Source: DASVEE01 sp036380735 (GTDB lineage: Bacteria > Acidobacteriota > Thermoanaerobaculia > Gp7-AA8). From it: DNA of 64,000 nucleotides. Under the pieces are notes generated by a model. The model was not told the origin of the DNA, did not search any database, and was given only the letters and a program-made list of their open reading frames with translations. Within the stretch, counting starts at the first letter, position 1; the number at the start of each line of letters is the position of its first letter. The stretch is taken from assembly GCA_036380735.1 (NCBI GenBank), contig DASVEE010000055.1, positions 124,001-188,000 of the forward strand. Reading direction: 5' to 3'. The position numbers and the translations under genes were made by a program. Shown here one piece after another: positions 26,381 through 34,972 of the stretch.

Positions 26381-27388
26381 CTAGAATTTACCCCGAGGTA
26401 CTTTGAACGCGCCGCTGCGGATCTGCTCCTCGAGCCGCGTCACTTCGGCCACCGTCTCCGGCTTCATCTGCGCCTCGAGCGCGTCGTTCCACGCGAGCGA
26501 GACGATGTTCTCCTTCATCCCGAGCCAGTACACCTGCGGGGTGAACTTCTTGTCGTGGACGAGACGGGCCATGTGCACGAAGGCGCTCGGCACGTCGAGG
26601 ACGGCGGAGGCGACGATGACGTCGGGGGCGAGGTCGTTCTGGTTCTTGTTCGAGCCGAAGCAGCGCACCTGCTTCTCGCTGCACGCCTGGAAGACGCCGC
26701 GGCCCGCTTCGTTCGCCTGATGGAAGATGAAGTCGCAGCCGGCGTTGATCAGCGAGAGCGTCGCCACTTTCGCGGCGCCGAGGTCGTCGAAGTTGCCGGT
26801 GTAGATCTCGCGGACCTCGAAGTTCGGGTTCACCGACTGCGCGCCTGCCTTGAAGGCGAGGAACGTGGAGGCGATGGAGGGGAGGTTGATGCCGCCGACG
26901 AGGCCCGCTTTTCCCGTCTTCGACTCGCGCGCGGCGATGACGCCGAGGAGGTAGGTGGCCTGCTCGAGCTCGAAGACCATGGGGGAGACGTTCGGCGCGA
27001 TCGAGCTGCCGGAGGTCGTGATGAAGACGGTGTTCGGGTACTGCTTGCCGGCCTTGATGGCGGCGTCCTGGAACTCGAAGCCGTGGCCGAAGGCGAGGTT
27101 GAACTCTTTGGCGCCGTAGGAGCGGAAGCCTTCGTCGAACTCCGCCGGGGTCTTCGTCTCCTGGTTCGACACCTCGGCGTTGAACGTCCTGCCGATCTGC
27201 TGCAGCCCTTCGTAGGCGATGGCGTTCCAGCCGTTGTCGTTGACGGAGCCGGGGGTGAGGAGACCGACTTTGAAGCCGCTGTCGCCACGGGTTGGGGCAG
27301 GGCCGGTGCTGGTGGTCGTGGGGGTCGCGGCCCGCTCCTGACAGGCGGTGAAAGCGCAGAGGAGGAGCAGAAGTAGAGCTCGATTCAT
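26381..27388 (-). CDS. BMP-family substrate-binding lipoprotein
   Basis: The 335-residue precursor has a lipoprotein signal ending CAFTAC|QE, so it is anchored through the cysteine near residue 16. The BMP/PnrA fold follows: FKVGLLTPGSVNDNGWNAIA, FAFGHGFEFQDAA-like FNLAFGHGFEFQDAAIK, and CDFIFHQANEAGRGVFQAC. It is the first gene of the importer operon (lipoprotein, ATPase, two permeases) and would capture a purine nucleoside or similar ligand. Two extra internal Cys residues (in NAGCDF and QACSEKQVRCFG) are unusual and could form a disulfide. Confidence 0.92.
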   Translation of the reverse strand: MNRALLLLLLCAFTACQERAATPTTTSTGPAPTRGDSGFKVGLLTPGSVNDNGWNAIAYEGLQQIGRTFNAEVSNQETKTPAEFDEGFRSYGAKEFNLAFGHGFEFQDAAIKAGKQYPNTVFITTSGSSIAPNVSPMVFELEQATYLLGVIAARESKTGKAGLVGGINLPSIASTFLAFKAGAQSVNPNFEVREIYTGNFDDLGAAKVATLSLINAGCDFIFHQANEAGRGVFQACSEKQVRCFGSNKNQNDLAPDVIVASAVLDVPSAFVHMARLVHDKKFTPQVYWLGMKENIVSLAWNDALEAQMKPETVAEVTRLEEQIRSGAFKVPRGKF

Positions 27389-27466
27389 CGTGCGCGTGAT
27401 TGTACGGTTGCCAGTGGGCGGTAGCCAGTGATACACGGTGGGTCGCAGTTTCATGTAGGAGGAACG

Positions 27467-27667
27467 ATGGACGACATCGATCGCACAAACGGCAACGACG
27501 ACTACGATGACGATGAAGAGCAAATCGAGCAGATGATCATCGAGAACGGGATCCTGCTGCACAGCCTCGCCGCGCTCCTGGTGCGCAAGGGCGTGCTGAA
27601 GCAGGAGGAGATCGACAGCGAGATGGACCGTCTCTACGACGAGATGGAAAACTTCGAGCAGCAGTAG
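27467..27667 (+). CDS. Small acidic protein (66 aa), unknown function
   Basis: A strong TAGGAGGAACG ribosome-binding site 5 bases before ATG 27467 supports expression. The N-terminal 20 residues are Asp/Glu/Asn rich and likely disordered. Residues 20-66 are predicted helical (IEQMIIENGILLHSLAALLV then KGVLKQEEIDSEMDRLYDEM), resembling a helix-turn-helix pairing segment or a small regulatory subunit. I do not recognise a named family. It is divergent from the BMP importer operon, with 78 bp between starts, and is followed by a family B hairpin. Confidence 0.75.
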   Translation: MDDIDRTNGNDDYDDDEEQIEQMIIENGILLHSLAALLVRKGVLKQEEIDSEMDRLYDEMENFEQQ

Positions 27668-27692
27668 CGAGCGACGGGGGCGGCCACACGGC

Positions 27693-27793
27693 GCGGTTTT
27701 CGGTTTTTGGTTTTCGGTTTCAGGTGCTCCGCCGCAGCGATGCTGTTCGTACTGGCGGAGCACCGAAAACCGACAACCGAAAACCGAAAACCG
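27693..27793. repeat. Family B hairpin
   Basis: CGGTTTTCGGTTTTTGGTTT on the left is mirrored by CCGAAAACCGACAACCGAAA on the right, around a core with GGTGCTCCGCC/GGCGGAGCACC arms. It lies downstream of the small acidic protein gene. Confidence 0.9.
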
Positions 27794-27892
27794 TCCCTGT
27801 GGCCCCCCCGCAGCGTCCGGCTCACTCCGCCGGGGAAATCTTTCCAACGTCGTCCTGTTTCGAACCGCAGCTAACACAATCCAGGAGAGCTC

Positions 27893-29455
27893 ATGAACTT
27901 GAAGAGAACCCTCTCGACGGCCGTCCTCGTCGCGGCCGTGGCGCTGAATGGCTTCGCGCTCACGCCGGAACACACCGCGTGGGGCAAAGGACCGGCGTCG
28001 TACCTGATGACGAAGGACGAGCAGGCGAAGTGGAAGTCGATCAAGACGGACGAAGAGGCCGAGCAGTTCGTGGCGCTCTTCTGGGCCCGCCGCGACCCGA
28101 CGCCCACCACGCAGCGCAACGAGTTCCGCGAGGAATTCGACGAACGTGTGAAGTACGCCGACGACCAGTTCACGGCCGGCAAGAAGGCTGGCTCGCTGAC
28201 CGATCGCGGCCGTATTTTCGTCCTCTTCGGCAAGCCGACCAAGGTGCAGCGCAGCGAGGCGAAGAGCCTCACGCAGCAGGGCTTCGGCACCGACCCGTCC
28301 GCCGGCGGCAATGACTCGGCCGCCCGCCAGATCTGGATCTACGAAGATTCTACGGCGTCCGCCACCTTCGGCGTCCCGCAGGCGTTCATCAACTTCATCG
28401 ACCAGTACAGCCGCAACGAGTTCGTCATCGATCGCGGCGGTCCCCGTTCGGCGGACATCAGCCGCGCGCAGCAGCGCGTGATCGAGAAGGCCATCACCCA
28501 GCCGAACCTGACGACCGTGCCGACGTACGCGGCGGCGCCGGCTGCTCCGGCCACCGCGGCTCCGGCTCCGGCCGCTGCGACGGCTCCGGCTGCCCCGGCC
28601 GCCGCTGCCGCGAAGACCGCGTTCGACACGGCCGCCTTCCAGACCGCCGTCAACGACTTCCGCGCCGCCAAGGCCAACCCGTACGCCAGCAAGCCGATCT
28701 ACACGGCCTGGGGTGAGTACGTGACCACCGACGGCACCTACTTCGTCCCCGTCTCCCTCTACGTCCCGAAGGACACCGGCCTCACCGCCGACAGCAACGT
28801 GACCTTCTTCGGCGCCATCACCGACGCCCAGGGCAACGTGGTCCAGGTCATCGAGGAGCCGGCGAAGCTGCAGGCCACCACGACCGACTTCTACTACGAC
28901 AAGTCGCTGAGCCTCCCGGCCGGCACGTACAAGGCCACCTTCGGTCTCGCCGAAGCCGGCAAGCCGGTGTCGATGGTCTCGACGGACATGACGCTCGCGG
29001 GCGCCATCCCGACGACCGAGCAGCGCGTCTCGCAGCTCCTTCTCGCCAACAACATCTACCCGATGCAGACGGCGCAGCTCCCGAACGATCCGTTCGCGTT
29101 CGGCGGCGTCAAGGTCGTGCCGAAGGCCGACAAGACGTTCCGCCAGACCGACGAGCTCTGGTACTTCTTCGAGATGATGAACCCCGGCCGTAACGAGCAG
29201 GGCATCCCGAAGGTCCAGATCAAGCTCGACCTCGAAGGGAAAGAGGCGGGCAGCGGACGTCCCGTCAAGGCCGCCCAGGCCCCGCGCGAAGCCGAAGTCA
29301 ACGAGCTCCGCGGCGTCACCGGCCACTACGGCGTCGGCAGCGCGATTCCCCTCTCGAACTTCGAGCCGGGCGACTACACCCTCAAGGTGAAGGTCATCGA
29401 CACGGTCGACAAGAAAACCTACAACCTCCAGCAGGACTTCAAGATCGTCAAGTGA
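27893..29455 (+). CDS. Exported GWxTD-domain protein
   Basis: The 520-residue protein has AGGAG upstream and a signal peptide (MNLKRTLSTAVLVAAVALNGFA). The GWxTD domain follows: SYLMTKDEQAKWKSIKTDEE, FWARRDPTP, and GSLTDRGRIFVLFGKP, where the family motif appears as GSLTDRG. An Ala/Pro-rich linker occupies residues about 205-245. The C-terminal half is a beta-rich domain ending GDYTLKVKVIDTVDKKTYNL. GWxTD proteins are abundant in Acidobacteriota and of unknown function; the C-terminal beta domain suggests a periplasmic binding or scaffold role. A shorter paralogue follows. Confidence 0.88.
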   Translation: MNLKRTLSTAVLVAAVALNGFALTPEHTAWGKGPASYLMTKDEQAKWKSIKTDEEAEQFVALFWARRDPTPTTQRNEFREEFDERVKYADDQFTAGKKAGSLTDRGRIFVLFGKPTKVQRSEAKSLTQQGFGTDPSAGGNDSAARQIWIYEDSTASATFGVPQAFINFIDQYSRNEFVIDRGGPRSADISRAQQRVIEKAITQPNLTTVPTYAAAPAAPATAAPAPAAATAPAAPAAAAAKTAFDTAAFQTAVNDFRAAKANPYASKPIYTAWGEYVTTDGTYFVPVSLYVPKDTGLTADSNVTFFGAITDAQGNVVQVIEEPAKLQATTTDFYYDKSLSLPAGTYKATFGLAEAGKPVSMVSTDMTLAGAIPTTEQRVSQLLLANNIYPMQTAQLPNDPFAFGGVKVVPKADKTFRQTDELWYFFEMMNPGRNEQGIPKVQIKLDLEGKEAGSGRPVKAAQAPREAEVNELRGVTGHYGVGSAIPLSNFEPGDYTLKVKVIDTVDKKTYNLQQDFKIVK

Positions 29456-29469
29456 CTCGTCGGTGACGA

Positions 29470-29499
29470 GTCATCCTGAGCGACAGCGAAGGATCTCCT
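29470..29499. repeat. TCATCCTGAGCG intergenic repeat fragment
   Basis: TCATCCTGAGCGACAGCGAAGGATCTCC matches a dispersed intergenic motif known to me from several GC-rich phyla. It directly precedes the terminator after the first GWxTD gene. Confidence 0.55.
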
Positions 29500-29500
29500 C

Positions 29501-29533
29501 AGGCGCCGGTGGCAACACCGGCGCCTTTTGTTT
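29501..29533 (+). terminator. Rho-independent terminator
   Basis: AGGCGCCGGT/ACCGGCGCCT (10 bp) with loop GGCAAC is followed by TTTGTTT. It separates the two GWxTD genes into different transcripts. Confidence 0.9.
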
Positions 29534-29611
29534 GCGTTGTCCGTTGTCCGTTTTCCGTGCTGCGCTGCATGGTCGCGTGGCGCAGCACGGACAGCGAAAA
29601 ACGGACAACGC
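29534..29611. repeat. Family C hairpin
   Basis: GCGTTGTCCGTTGTCCGTTT is mirrored by AAAACGGACAACGC with the core CCGTGCTGCGC / GCGCAGCACGG, whose GTGCTGCGC arms are shared with family B. Confidence 0.88.
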
Positions 29612-29670
29612 AATACCGTCCCCACAAAACGTTGCCGTCACGTAACCCATCTCAGAGGGACAATCACCCC

Positions 29671-30810
29671 ATGAAAGCCATTCTCATCGCACTGCTGTCG
29701 CTGGCGCCGCTTGCGGCGTCCGCTGCCGAGATGTCCCGCGATCACCGTCTCTGGGCCGAGGGGCCGGAGCAGTGGATCATGACGCGCGAGGAGCAGCGCG
29801 CGTGGCGCAGCGTCGACACCGACGAAGAGGCCATCGCCTTCATCGACCTCTTCTGGGCGCGGCGCGACCCGACGCCGGGTACGCCGGTCAACGAGTTCCG
29901 GAACGACTTCACGAACCGGGTGGCGTATGCGGATCAGCGTTTCGGCGAGCGCGGCCGCCGCGGTGCACTCACCGATCGCGGGCGGGTCCTCATCACCCTG
30001 GGGTTCGCCAAGGACATGCAGGCGCACATGCAGAGCGGCACGGAGCAGGCCGCGGCGGTCGGTGCGGTGGAGATGCTTGGCCCGGGCGGGGCCGATCCCA
30101 CCGGCGGCCGTGCCCTCGGCGCCCGCGACGTCTGGAAGTGGGAGCACGCCGAGGCGCAGAAGTTCGGCTTGCCGGAGATCGAGGTCGTGTTCATCGAGGA
30201 TCCGGTGACGCGGCGCGTCATCCGCGACACCCAGCGCGGGCAGTTTCTGGCCGCGGCTCCGCGTGCGATCGAGCTCAACATCAAGAACAAGGATCTGGCC
30301 GTGGCACCCGAGTGGGCGGCACGCGGTGGACTGACCCCGATGCATGCCGAGAAGAAGTTGACCGTCGGCAATGTTCCGTCCGTAGCGGCGCCGTCCGCGT
30401 CTCTGCCGCGAGGGGAGACGGGGGCGAGCCGGCTGACGCTCGTCCGCGACGTTTTCGCGCTCGATGCCCAGAAGAACGCCGACCTCTTCGCGACGCTGAC
30501 TCCCGTCACGACGTACACGAGGCAGGACGAGCTCGGCTGGGCCGCACGCTACTGCGCGGCGGGCGAGATCTCGCACCTGACCGTCGGCCTGAAGATCAGG
30601 GGCGACATCAACGGCGAGCGCGTCAACATCACGGCCGACCCGGACGACGTCACGCCCGACCGGCTGAAGGCAACGCAGAATTGCCATCTCGTCCGGGGAG
30701 CGATTCCTCTCAGCGAGATGGACCCGGGGACGTACGAGCTGGAAGTCACGATCACCGACCCGGCCAGCAACCAGAGCTACAATCTCAAGACACCCTTCCG
30801 AATCGAGTGA
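29671..30810 (+). CDS. Second exported GWxTD-domain protein
   Basis: The 379-residue precursor starts at ATG 29671 (AGAGGGA upstream) with the signal peptide MKAILIALLSLAPLAASA. It parallels the previous protein: WIMTREEQRAWRSVDTDEE, FWARRDPTPG and GALTDRGRVLITLGFAK, with a C-terminal beta domain ending GTYELEVTITDPASNQSYNL. The two probably arose by duplication. It lacks the Ala/Pro linker of the first. ribBA starts 5 bp after its stop, so the two genes are likely co-transcribed although no functional link to riboflavin is evident. Confidence 0.87.
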   Translation: MKAILIALLSLAPLAASAAEMSRDHRLWAEGPEQWIMTREEQRAWRSVDTDEEAIAFIDLFWARRDPTPGTPVNEFRNDFTNRVAYADQRFGERGRRGALTDRGRVLITLGFAKDMQAHMQSGTEQAAAVGAVEMLGPGGADPTGGRALGARDVWKWEHAEAQKFGLPEIEVVFIEDPVTRRVIRDTQRGQFLAAAPRAIELNIKNKDLAVAPEWAARGGLTPMHAEKKLTVGNVPSVAAPSASLPRGETGASRLTLVRDVFALDAQKNADLFATLTPVTTYTRQDELGWAARYCAAGEISHLTVGLKIRGDINGERVNITADPDDVTPDRLKATQNCHLVRGAIPLSEMDPGTYELEVTITDPASNQSYNLKTPFRIE

Positions 30811-30815
30811 ACCTC

Positions 30816-32018
30816 ATGCCCTTTGCAGACGTGAAAGAAGCAGCCGAACTGTATCGCCGTGGTGAGCTCGTGATCATCGTCGATGACGAGGATCGCGAGA
30901 ACGAGGGAGACCTCTGCATCGCCGCCGAGAAAGTGACTCCCGAAGCGATCAACTTCATGGCCAAATTCGGCCGCGGGTTGATCTGTCTGGCCATGACGGA
31001 GGAGCGCTGCCAGGAGCTCGACCTGCCGCTGATGGTCGAGAACAACACGTCGCCGTACGGCACCGCCTTCACGGTGTCGATCGAAGCGCGGGGGCGCGTC
31101 ACGACCGGCATCTCGGCGTTCGACCGCGCGGAGACCGTGCGCGTCGCCATCGATCCGAAGTCGCGTCCCACCGATCTGGTGCGGCCGGGACATGTCTTCC
31201 CGCTGCGCGCGCGCAAGGGGGGAGTGCTGAAGCGTGCCGGCCAGACCGAGGCTTCGGTCGACCTGGCGCAGATCGCCGGGATGACGCCGGCCGCGGTCAT
31301 CTGCGAGATCATGAGCGACGACGGCACGATGGCCCGCCTGCCGGAGCTGAAGGAGTTCGCCGTCCAGCACGGGCTCAAGATCATCTCCGTCGCGGACCTG
31401 ATCAAGTACCGGATGCAGACCGAGAAGCACGTGCACTGCCTCGCCTCGCCGAAGCTGCCGACCGAGCATGGCGAGTTCCGCGTGCACGCCTACAAGAGCG
31501 ACATCACGGGCGAGGAGCACATCGCACTGGTGAAAGGGGAGATCGCCGAGACCGACGAGGTGCTCGTGCGCGTCCACTCCTCCTGCCTGACGGGGGACGT
31601 GTTCCACTCCAGCCGCTGCGACTGCGGCGATCAGCTCCAGGTGGCCTTCCAGACGGTCGAGAAGGAAGGGAAGGGCGTGATCCTCTACCTCCTCCAGGAA
31701 GGACGCGGCATCGGCCTGTTCAACAAGCTGAAAGCGTACGAGCTGCAGGACGAAGGGCACGACACGATCGAAGCGAACGCGAAGCTCGGCTTCGCGGCGG
31801 ACATCCGCGACTACGGGACCGGATCGCAGATCCTCCGCGATCTGGGCGTCCGCAAGATCCGCCTGATGACGAACAACCCCGCCAAATACGTGGCCATCGA
31901 AGGCTTCGGCCTGCAGATCGTGGAGCGCGTCCCGCTGGAGATCGCCCCGTCGAACACGACGCGGAAGTATCTGGAAGCGAAGAAGACGAAGCTGGGCCAC
32001 ATGCTGGAACTGGTGTAG
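30816..32018 (+). CDS. ribBA: Bifunctional DHBP synthase / GTP cyclohydrolase II
   Basis: The 400-residue protein joins RibB (residues 1-200: IIVDDEDRENEGDLCIAAEK, with the acidic loop) and RibA (205-400: VRVHSSCLTGDVFHSSRCDC with zinc cysteines, LLQEGRGIGLFNKLKAYELQ, and RKIRLMTNNPAK). The two enzymes start the two branches of riboflavin synthesis from ribulose 5-phosphate and GTP. All key motifs are intact. The start at 30816 lies 5 bp after the GWxTD stop with no clear RBS, so it may be read by translational coupling; a GTG three codons upstream overlaps that stop. No FMN riboswitch is visible. Confidence 0.96.
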   Translation: MPFADVKEAAELYRRGELVIIVDDEDRENEGDLCIAAEKVTPEAINFMAKFGRGLICLAMTEERCQELDLPLMVENNTSPYGTAFTVSIEARGRVTTGISAFDRAETVRVAIDPKSRPTDLVRPGHVFPLRARKGGVLKRAGQTEASVDLAQIAGMTPAAVICEIMSDDGTMARLPELKEFAVQHGLKIISVADLIKYRMQTEKHVHCLASPKLPTEHGEFRVHAYKSDITGEEHIALVKGEIAETDEVLVRVHSSCLTGDVFHSSRCDCGDQLQVAFQTVEKEGKGVILYLLQEGRGIGLFNKLKAYELQDEGHDTIEANAKLGFAADIRDYGTGSQILRDLGVRKIRLMTNNPAKYVAIEGFGLQIVERVPLEIAPSNTTRKYLEAKKTKLGHMLELV

Positions 32019-32033
32019 CGGGTTCCGGCGGCA

Positions 32034-32158
32034 GGGGAACGATAGGACGAATAGGACCTATAGGACCTATAGGACCTATAGGACAGAGGCTGCGCGTGGC
32101 CGTGGCCCCGTGCCGCCGGGCGGGGGACAGTAGCCGCCTTTGTCCTATTCGTCCTGTC
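32034..32158. repeat. Family A inverted element
   Basis: GGGGAACGATAGGACGAATAG is followed by four exact AGGACCTAT-type units. A GC-rich core of about 65 nt and a short right arm TGTCCTATTCGTCCTGTC follow. It begins 15 nt after the ribBA stop. Confidence 0.9.
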
Positions 32159-32305
32159 AAACCGCCGCCACCGGCGCAAACCGCGGTGCCCGCGCAGCGT
32201 GCCGCGGCGCCATCAGTCCATCACAAGATCGCCAGCCGCGCGTGAAAGGCGGGCTGCCGCTAGCGGCCGCCACAGTTTTAAGTTGTCGCCACGGCGTTTG
32301 GCGTT
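32159..32305. other. Intergenic sequence with no identified element
   Basis: This GC-rich stretch between the family A element and the TDO-like gene shows no ORF with family support, no terminator and no repeat that I can see. Confidence 0.5.
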
Positions 32306-32311
32306 TAGGAT
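32306..32311 (+). promoter_or_regulatory. Putative -10 element of the TDO-like gene
   Basis: TAGGAT lies 9 nt before the ATG at 32321 and no ribosome-binding site intervenes, consistent with a leaderless start. Confidence 0.35.
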
Positions 32312-32320
32312 GCGCCGCGC

Positions 32321-33022
32321 ATGTCGCACACCGGACCCATTCTCGAAGGACGAGGCAACACCGACTACGAGCGCTACGTGCGCGTCCCGGAGTTGCTCGA
32401 GCTGCAGAAGCCGATCGAGGCGCTCGCGCATCCCGAGGAGCGGCTGTTCCAGACGACGCACCAGACGGCGGAGCTGTGGCTCCACCACATCGACTACGAG
32501 ATCACACGTGCCGAGGCTTTTCTTGACGGCGATGAGATCGAGCCGGCGGCCGAACTGCTGGAGCGCTGCCGCCGCATCCTCGACCTGCTGCGGACGCAGA
32601 TCATCATCCTGGAGACGATGGCGCCGGCCGACTACCACGTCCTCCGTACCAGCTCGCTGGGGCGGGGGAGTGGCCAGGAGTCGCCGGGCTTCCAGATCCT
32701 GCTCGGGGCGGGGAAGCGGCTGTGGCCGCGCTTCGTCACCGTGCTCGAGCGGCGCAACCTGACGATTCTCGAGGTGGAGCGCCATCCTCGCGCGCACTCC
32801 CCCGTGTTTCGCCTGCTCCAGGCGTACATGGACTATGACGAGTCTTTCCTCAATTGGCGGTTCACGCACATGAGGCTGGCGTTCCGGATCATCGGCGACC
32901 GGGTCATGTCGCTGAAGGGGGTTCCGGCGGCGCAGCTCGAGGCCGGAACGCGGGAGCCGCTGTTTCCGGAATTGTGGGCCGCGATCAGCGACCTTACGGC
33001 CGAGTTCAAACCTACTTATTGA
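32321..33022 (+). CDS. Tryptophan 2,3-dioxygenase-like haem protein
   Basis: The 233-residue protein belongs to the TDO family. FQTTHQTAELWLHHIDYEI holds the active-site histidine and phenylalanine (XcTDO His55/Phe51 equivalents), LGRGSGQESPGFQ matches the SGFQS region, and RFTHMRLAFRIIG holds the proximal haem histidine. It is 40-50 residues shorter than true TDO. The substrate-carboxylate arginine (Arg117) appears as Gln in GFQ, and the GTGGSSG loop that holds the substrate is absent, replaced by GVPAAQLEAGTRE. It may therefore act on another aromatic substrate, like other members of the haem-dependent aromatic oxygenase superfamily. No kynurenine pathway genes are adjacent. Confidence 0.8.
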   Translation: MSHTGPILEGRGNTDYERYVRVPELLELQKPIEALAHPEERLFQTTHQTAELWLHHIDYEITRAEAFLDGDEIEPAAELLERCRRILDLLRTQIIILETMAPADYHVLRTSSLGRGSGQESPGFQILLGAGKRLWPRFVTVLERRNLTILEVERHPRAHSPVFRLLQAYMDYDESFLNWRFTHMRLAFRIIGDRVMSLKGVPAAQLEAGTREPLFPELWAAISDLTAEFKPTY

Positions 33023-33175
33023 GTCGTTTCAGATACAGAAAACGACGAGCCGAAATCCGGTTACTTTTCGGCGCGTTGCGATGTCCAACCACGTGAAGAG
33101 AGAGCTTCGAAAACAGGCGTTTTCGAGGCAGTCAAATTCAGCTAAAACTTTCGGTATCAGGTACTAGGAATTAAG

Positions 33176-33204
33176 TTGACGGTGTACAGGTCGATCAGTA
33201 TATT
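33176..33204 (+). promoter_or_regulatory. Sigma-70 promoter of the TPR-tonB-exbBDD operon
   Basis: TTGACG (33176-33181) and TATATT (33199-33204) are separated by exactly 17 bp. The surrounding sequence is unusually AT-rich for this genome. The predicted start near 33211 leaves an 87-nt leader before the ATG at 33298. It is the best promoter match in the window. Confidence 0.8.
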
Positions 33205-33297
33205 CGCTGACCATTGCCTGCTCGGGCCGGGAAGCAGCCTGACACAGCGCCCTCGCATCACAAGTCTGCGATCACTCATCAGGGAGTTCGTAACCGC

Positions 33298-34134
33298 ATG
33301 AAAAAGAAGTTGTGCCTTCTCGCGGCACTTTCTCTTTCCCTATTTTCGCTCGTGAGCTGCCAGCAGATTCAGGCACGGACGGAGATCAAAACCGCGAACG
33401 AGGCGTACGCGAAAGAAGACTACGCGACGGCGCTCAAGCACTACGTCGAGGCGCGCAAGCACGCAGGCGATGAGTTTCCGGATCTGGACCGGATGATCGG
33501 CTACTCGCATATCGGTATTTACGTACCGGATGACAAGTCGCCGCAGAACACGGCGAATGTTGACAAAGCCGTAACCGAGCTCCGGACGTACCTCAAGAAG
33601 AAGCCGGACGACGGCATCGCTCGCGACGCCCTCATCAACCTCTATCTCAACGCCGAGCGCACCACCGAGGCGATCAACTACTTCCGCGACTGGCTGACGA
33701 CCCATCCGGGCGATCTCAGCGCGGTCAAGTCCATCGCGACGCTCTACGCCAAGCAGGGCAACTTCAACGAGTCGCTCAACTGGTACGAGAAGATCACCCT
33801 GCTCGACGCGCGGAACCCCGAGGCCTTCTACATCTACGGCGTCGTCTGCTACGAGAAGGTCGCCAAAGATCCTCCGGCGGACATGGCCGAGCGCCTTGCG
33901 CTGATCGAGAAGGGGAAGGGCGCGCTGCAGAAGTCGATCGAGATCAAGCCCGATTACTTCGAATCGATGGCGTACCTCAACCTGCTGTACCGCCAGCAGG
34001 CGCTCATCGAGACCGATCCGGCCAAGCAGCAGGCGCTCATCGCGCAGGCTGACGAAGTCCGCGGCCGCGCTCTCGAGATCATCCGCAAGAAGAAGGCAGC
34101 CGCCGCTCCGGCGGGTGCCGCCAAGCAGAGCTAA
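33298..34134 (+). CDS. Tetratricopeptide-repeat lipoprotein
   Basis: The 278-residue precursor has a lipoprotein signal (MKKKLCLLAALSLSLFSLVSC), cleaved before Cys21. Four to five TPR units follow, for example ANEAYAKEDYATALKHYVEA, then AINYFRDWLTTHPGDLSAVK and SIATLYAKQGNFNESLNWYEK, with about 34-residue spacing. A Lys/Ala-rich tail ends it. It is the first gene of the operon that continues with tonB, exbB and two exbD genes, so it may be a periplasmic adaptor for the TonB machine. Confidence 0.88.
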   Translation: MKKKLCLLAALSLSLFSLVSCQQIQARTEIKTANEAYAKEDYATALKHYVEARKHAGDEFPDLDRMIGYSHIGIYVPDDKSPQNTANVDKAVTELRTYLKKKPDDGIARDALINLYLNAERTTEAINYFRDWLTTHPGDLSAVKSIATLYAKQGNFNESLNWYEKITLLDARNPEAFYIYGVVCYEKVAKDPPADMAERLALIEKGKGALQKSIEIKPDYFESMAYLNLLYRQQALIETDPAKQQALIAQADEVRGRALEIIRKKKAAAAPAGAAKQS

Positions 34135-34155
34135 TCGCAGCCGACGAGACATAGA

Positions 34156-34905
34156 ATGTTCGAAACTACAGTCGTCGAGTCAAAAAAGCAGAAGGTCGGG
34201 ATCCAGAAGTACCTCACGCTTCCGGTCTCGCTGGGATTGCACGTGGTCGTGATCGCGGGCATCATTTTCGGCGCGGTCTGGAACGTCGAGTTCCCCACCA
34301 ACTCCCCGGCCCAGGTGGCACAGTACTCGGTCGCCGCGGCTCCGCCTCCGCCTCCTCCACCACCGCCCCCGCCGAAAGCGGCGTCGACGCCGACTCAGGT
34401 CGTGCGCCCCGTGGAGGTTCCGCGCGACATTGCCAATCTCGCCCCGACCACCGTGCCGGATGAAGTGAAGGCAGTCGAAGCGACGGGCTCCCCCGATGCC
34501 GGCGTCGAAGGCGGCGTCGAGGGTGGTGTCGAAGGCGGCGTGGTCGGCGGCGTCGTCGGCGGTGTGATCGGCGGCGTCATCACCGATACCGCTCCTCCTC
34601 CTCCTCAGGAACAGGCACCGCTGCGCGTCGGCGGTGATGTCAAGGCGCCGGTCATCATCTCGCGCGTCGAGCCTCAGTATCCGGAAGTCGCCCGCAAGGC
34701 GCGCATCTCCGGCATCGTCATCGTCGAATGCGTCATCGACAAGACCGGCAACGTGCGGGACGTCAAAGTCCTCAAGCCGCTGCCGTTCGGCCTCGATCAG
34801 GCTGCCGTCGCCGCGGTGCAGAGATGGAAATTCAAGCCCGGCACCCTCAACGGCCAGCCGGTCGATGTCATCTTCAATCTCACTGTCAATTTCAAATTGA
34901 ACTAA
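34156..34905 (+). CDS. Energy transducer TonB
   Basis: The 249-residue protein has one N-terminal transmembrane helix (LGLHVVVIAGIIFGAVW), a periplasmic proline stretch of 11 Pro, and a tetrapeptide VEGG/VVGG/VIGG repeat at about 115-138 that may extend through the periplasm. The C-terminal TonB domain (SRVEPQYPEVARKARISGIV, then RWKFKPGTLNGQPVDV) is complete. It would couple the inner-membrane proton motive force, through ExbB/ExbD, to outer-membrane receptors such as the one at 2.4-4.5 kb. It starts 21 bp after the TPR gene. Confidence 0.93.
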   Translation: MFETTVVESKKQKVGIQKYLTLPVSLGLHVVVIAGIIFGAVWNVEFPTNSPAQVAQYSVAAAPPPPPPPPPPPKAASTPTQVVRPVEVPRDIANLAPTTVPDEVKAVEATGSPDAGVEGGVEGGVEGGVVGGVVGGVIGGVITDTAPPPPQEQAPLRVGGDVKAPVIISRVEPQYPEVARKARISGIVIVECVIDKTGNVRDVKVLKPLPFGLDQAAVAAVQRWKFKPGTLNGQPVDVIFNLTVNFKLN

Positions 34906-34972
34906 AACATTCGGTCTCGGTCCCCGGGCTCACGTCCGGGGAACCCGCGGCTGTCAGAGGAGGGATTTTCCA

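Noticed and set aside
30780..30820. FMN riboswitch before ribBA
   Set aside because: ribBA begins 5 bp after the preceding gene, leaving no leader for an aptamer.
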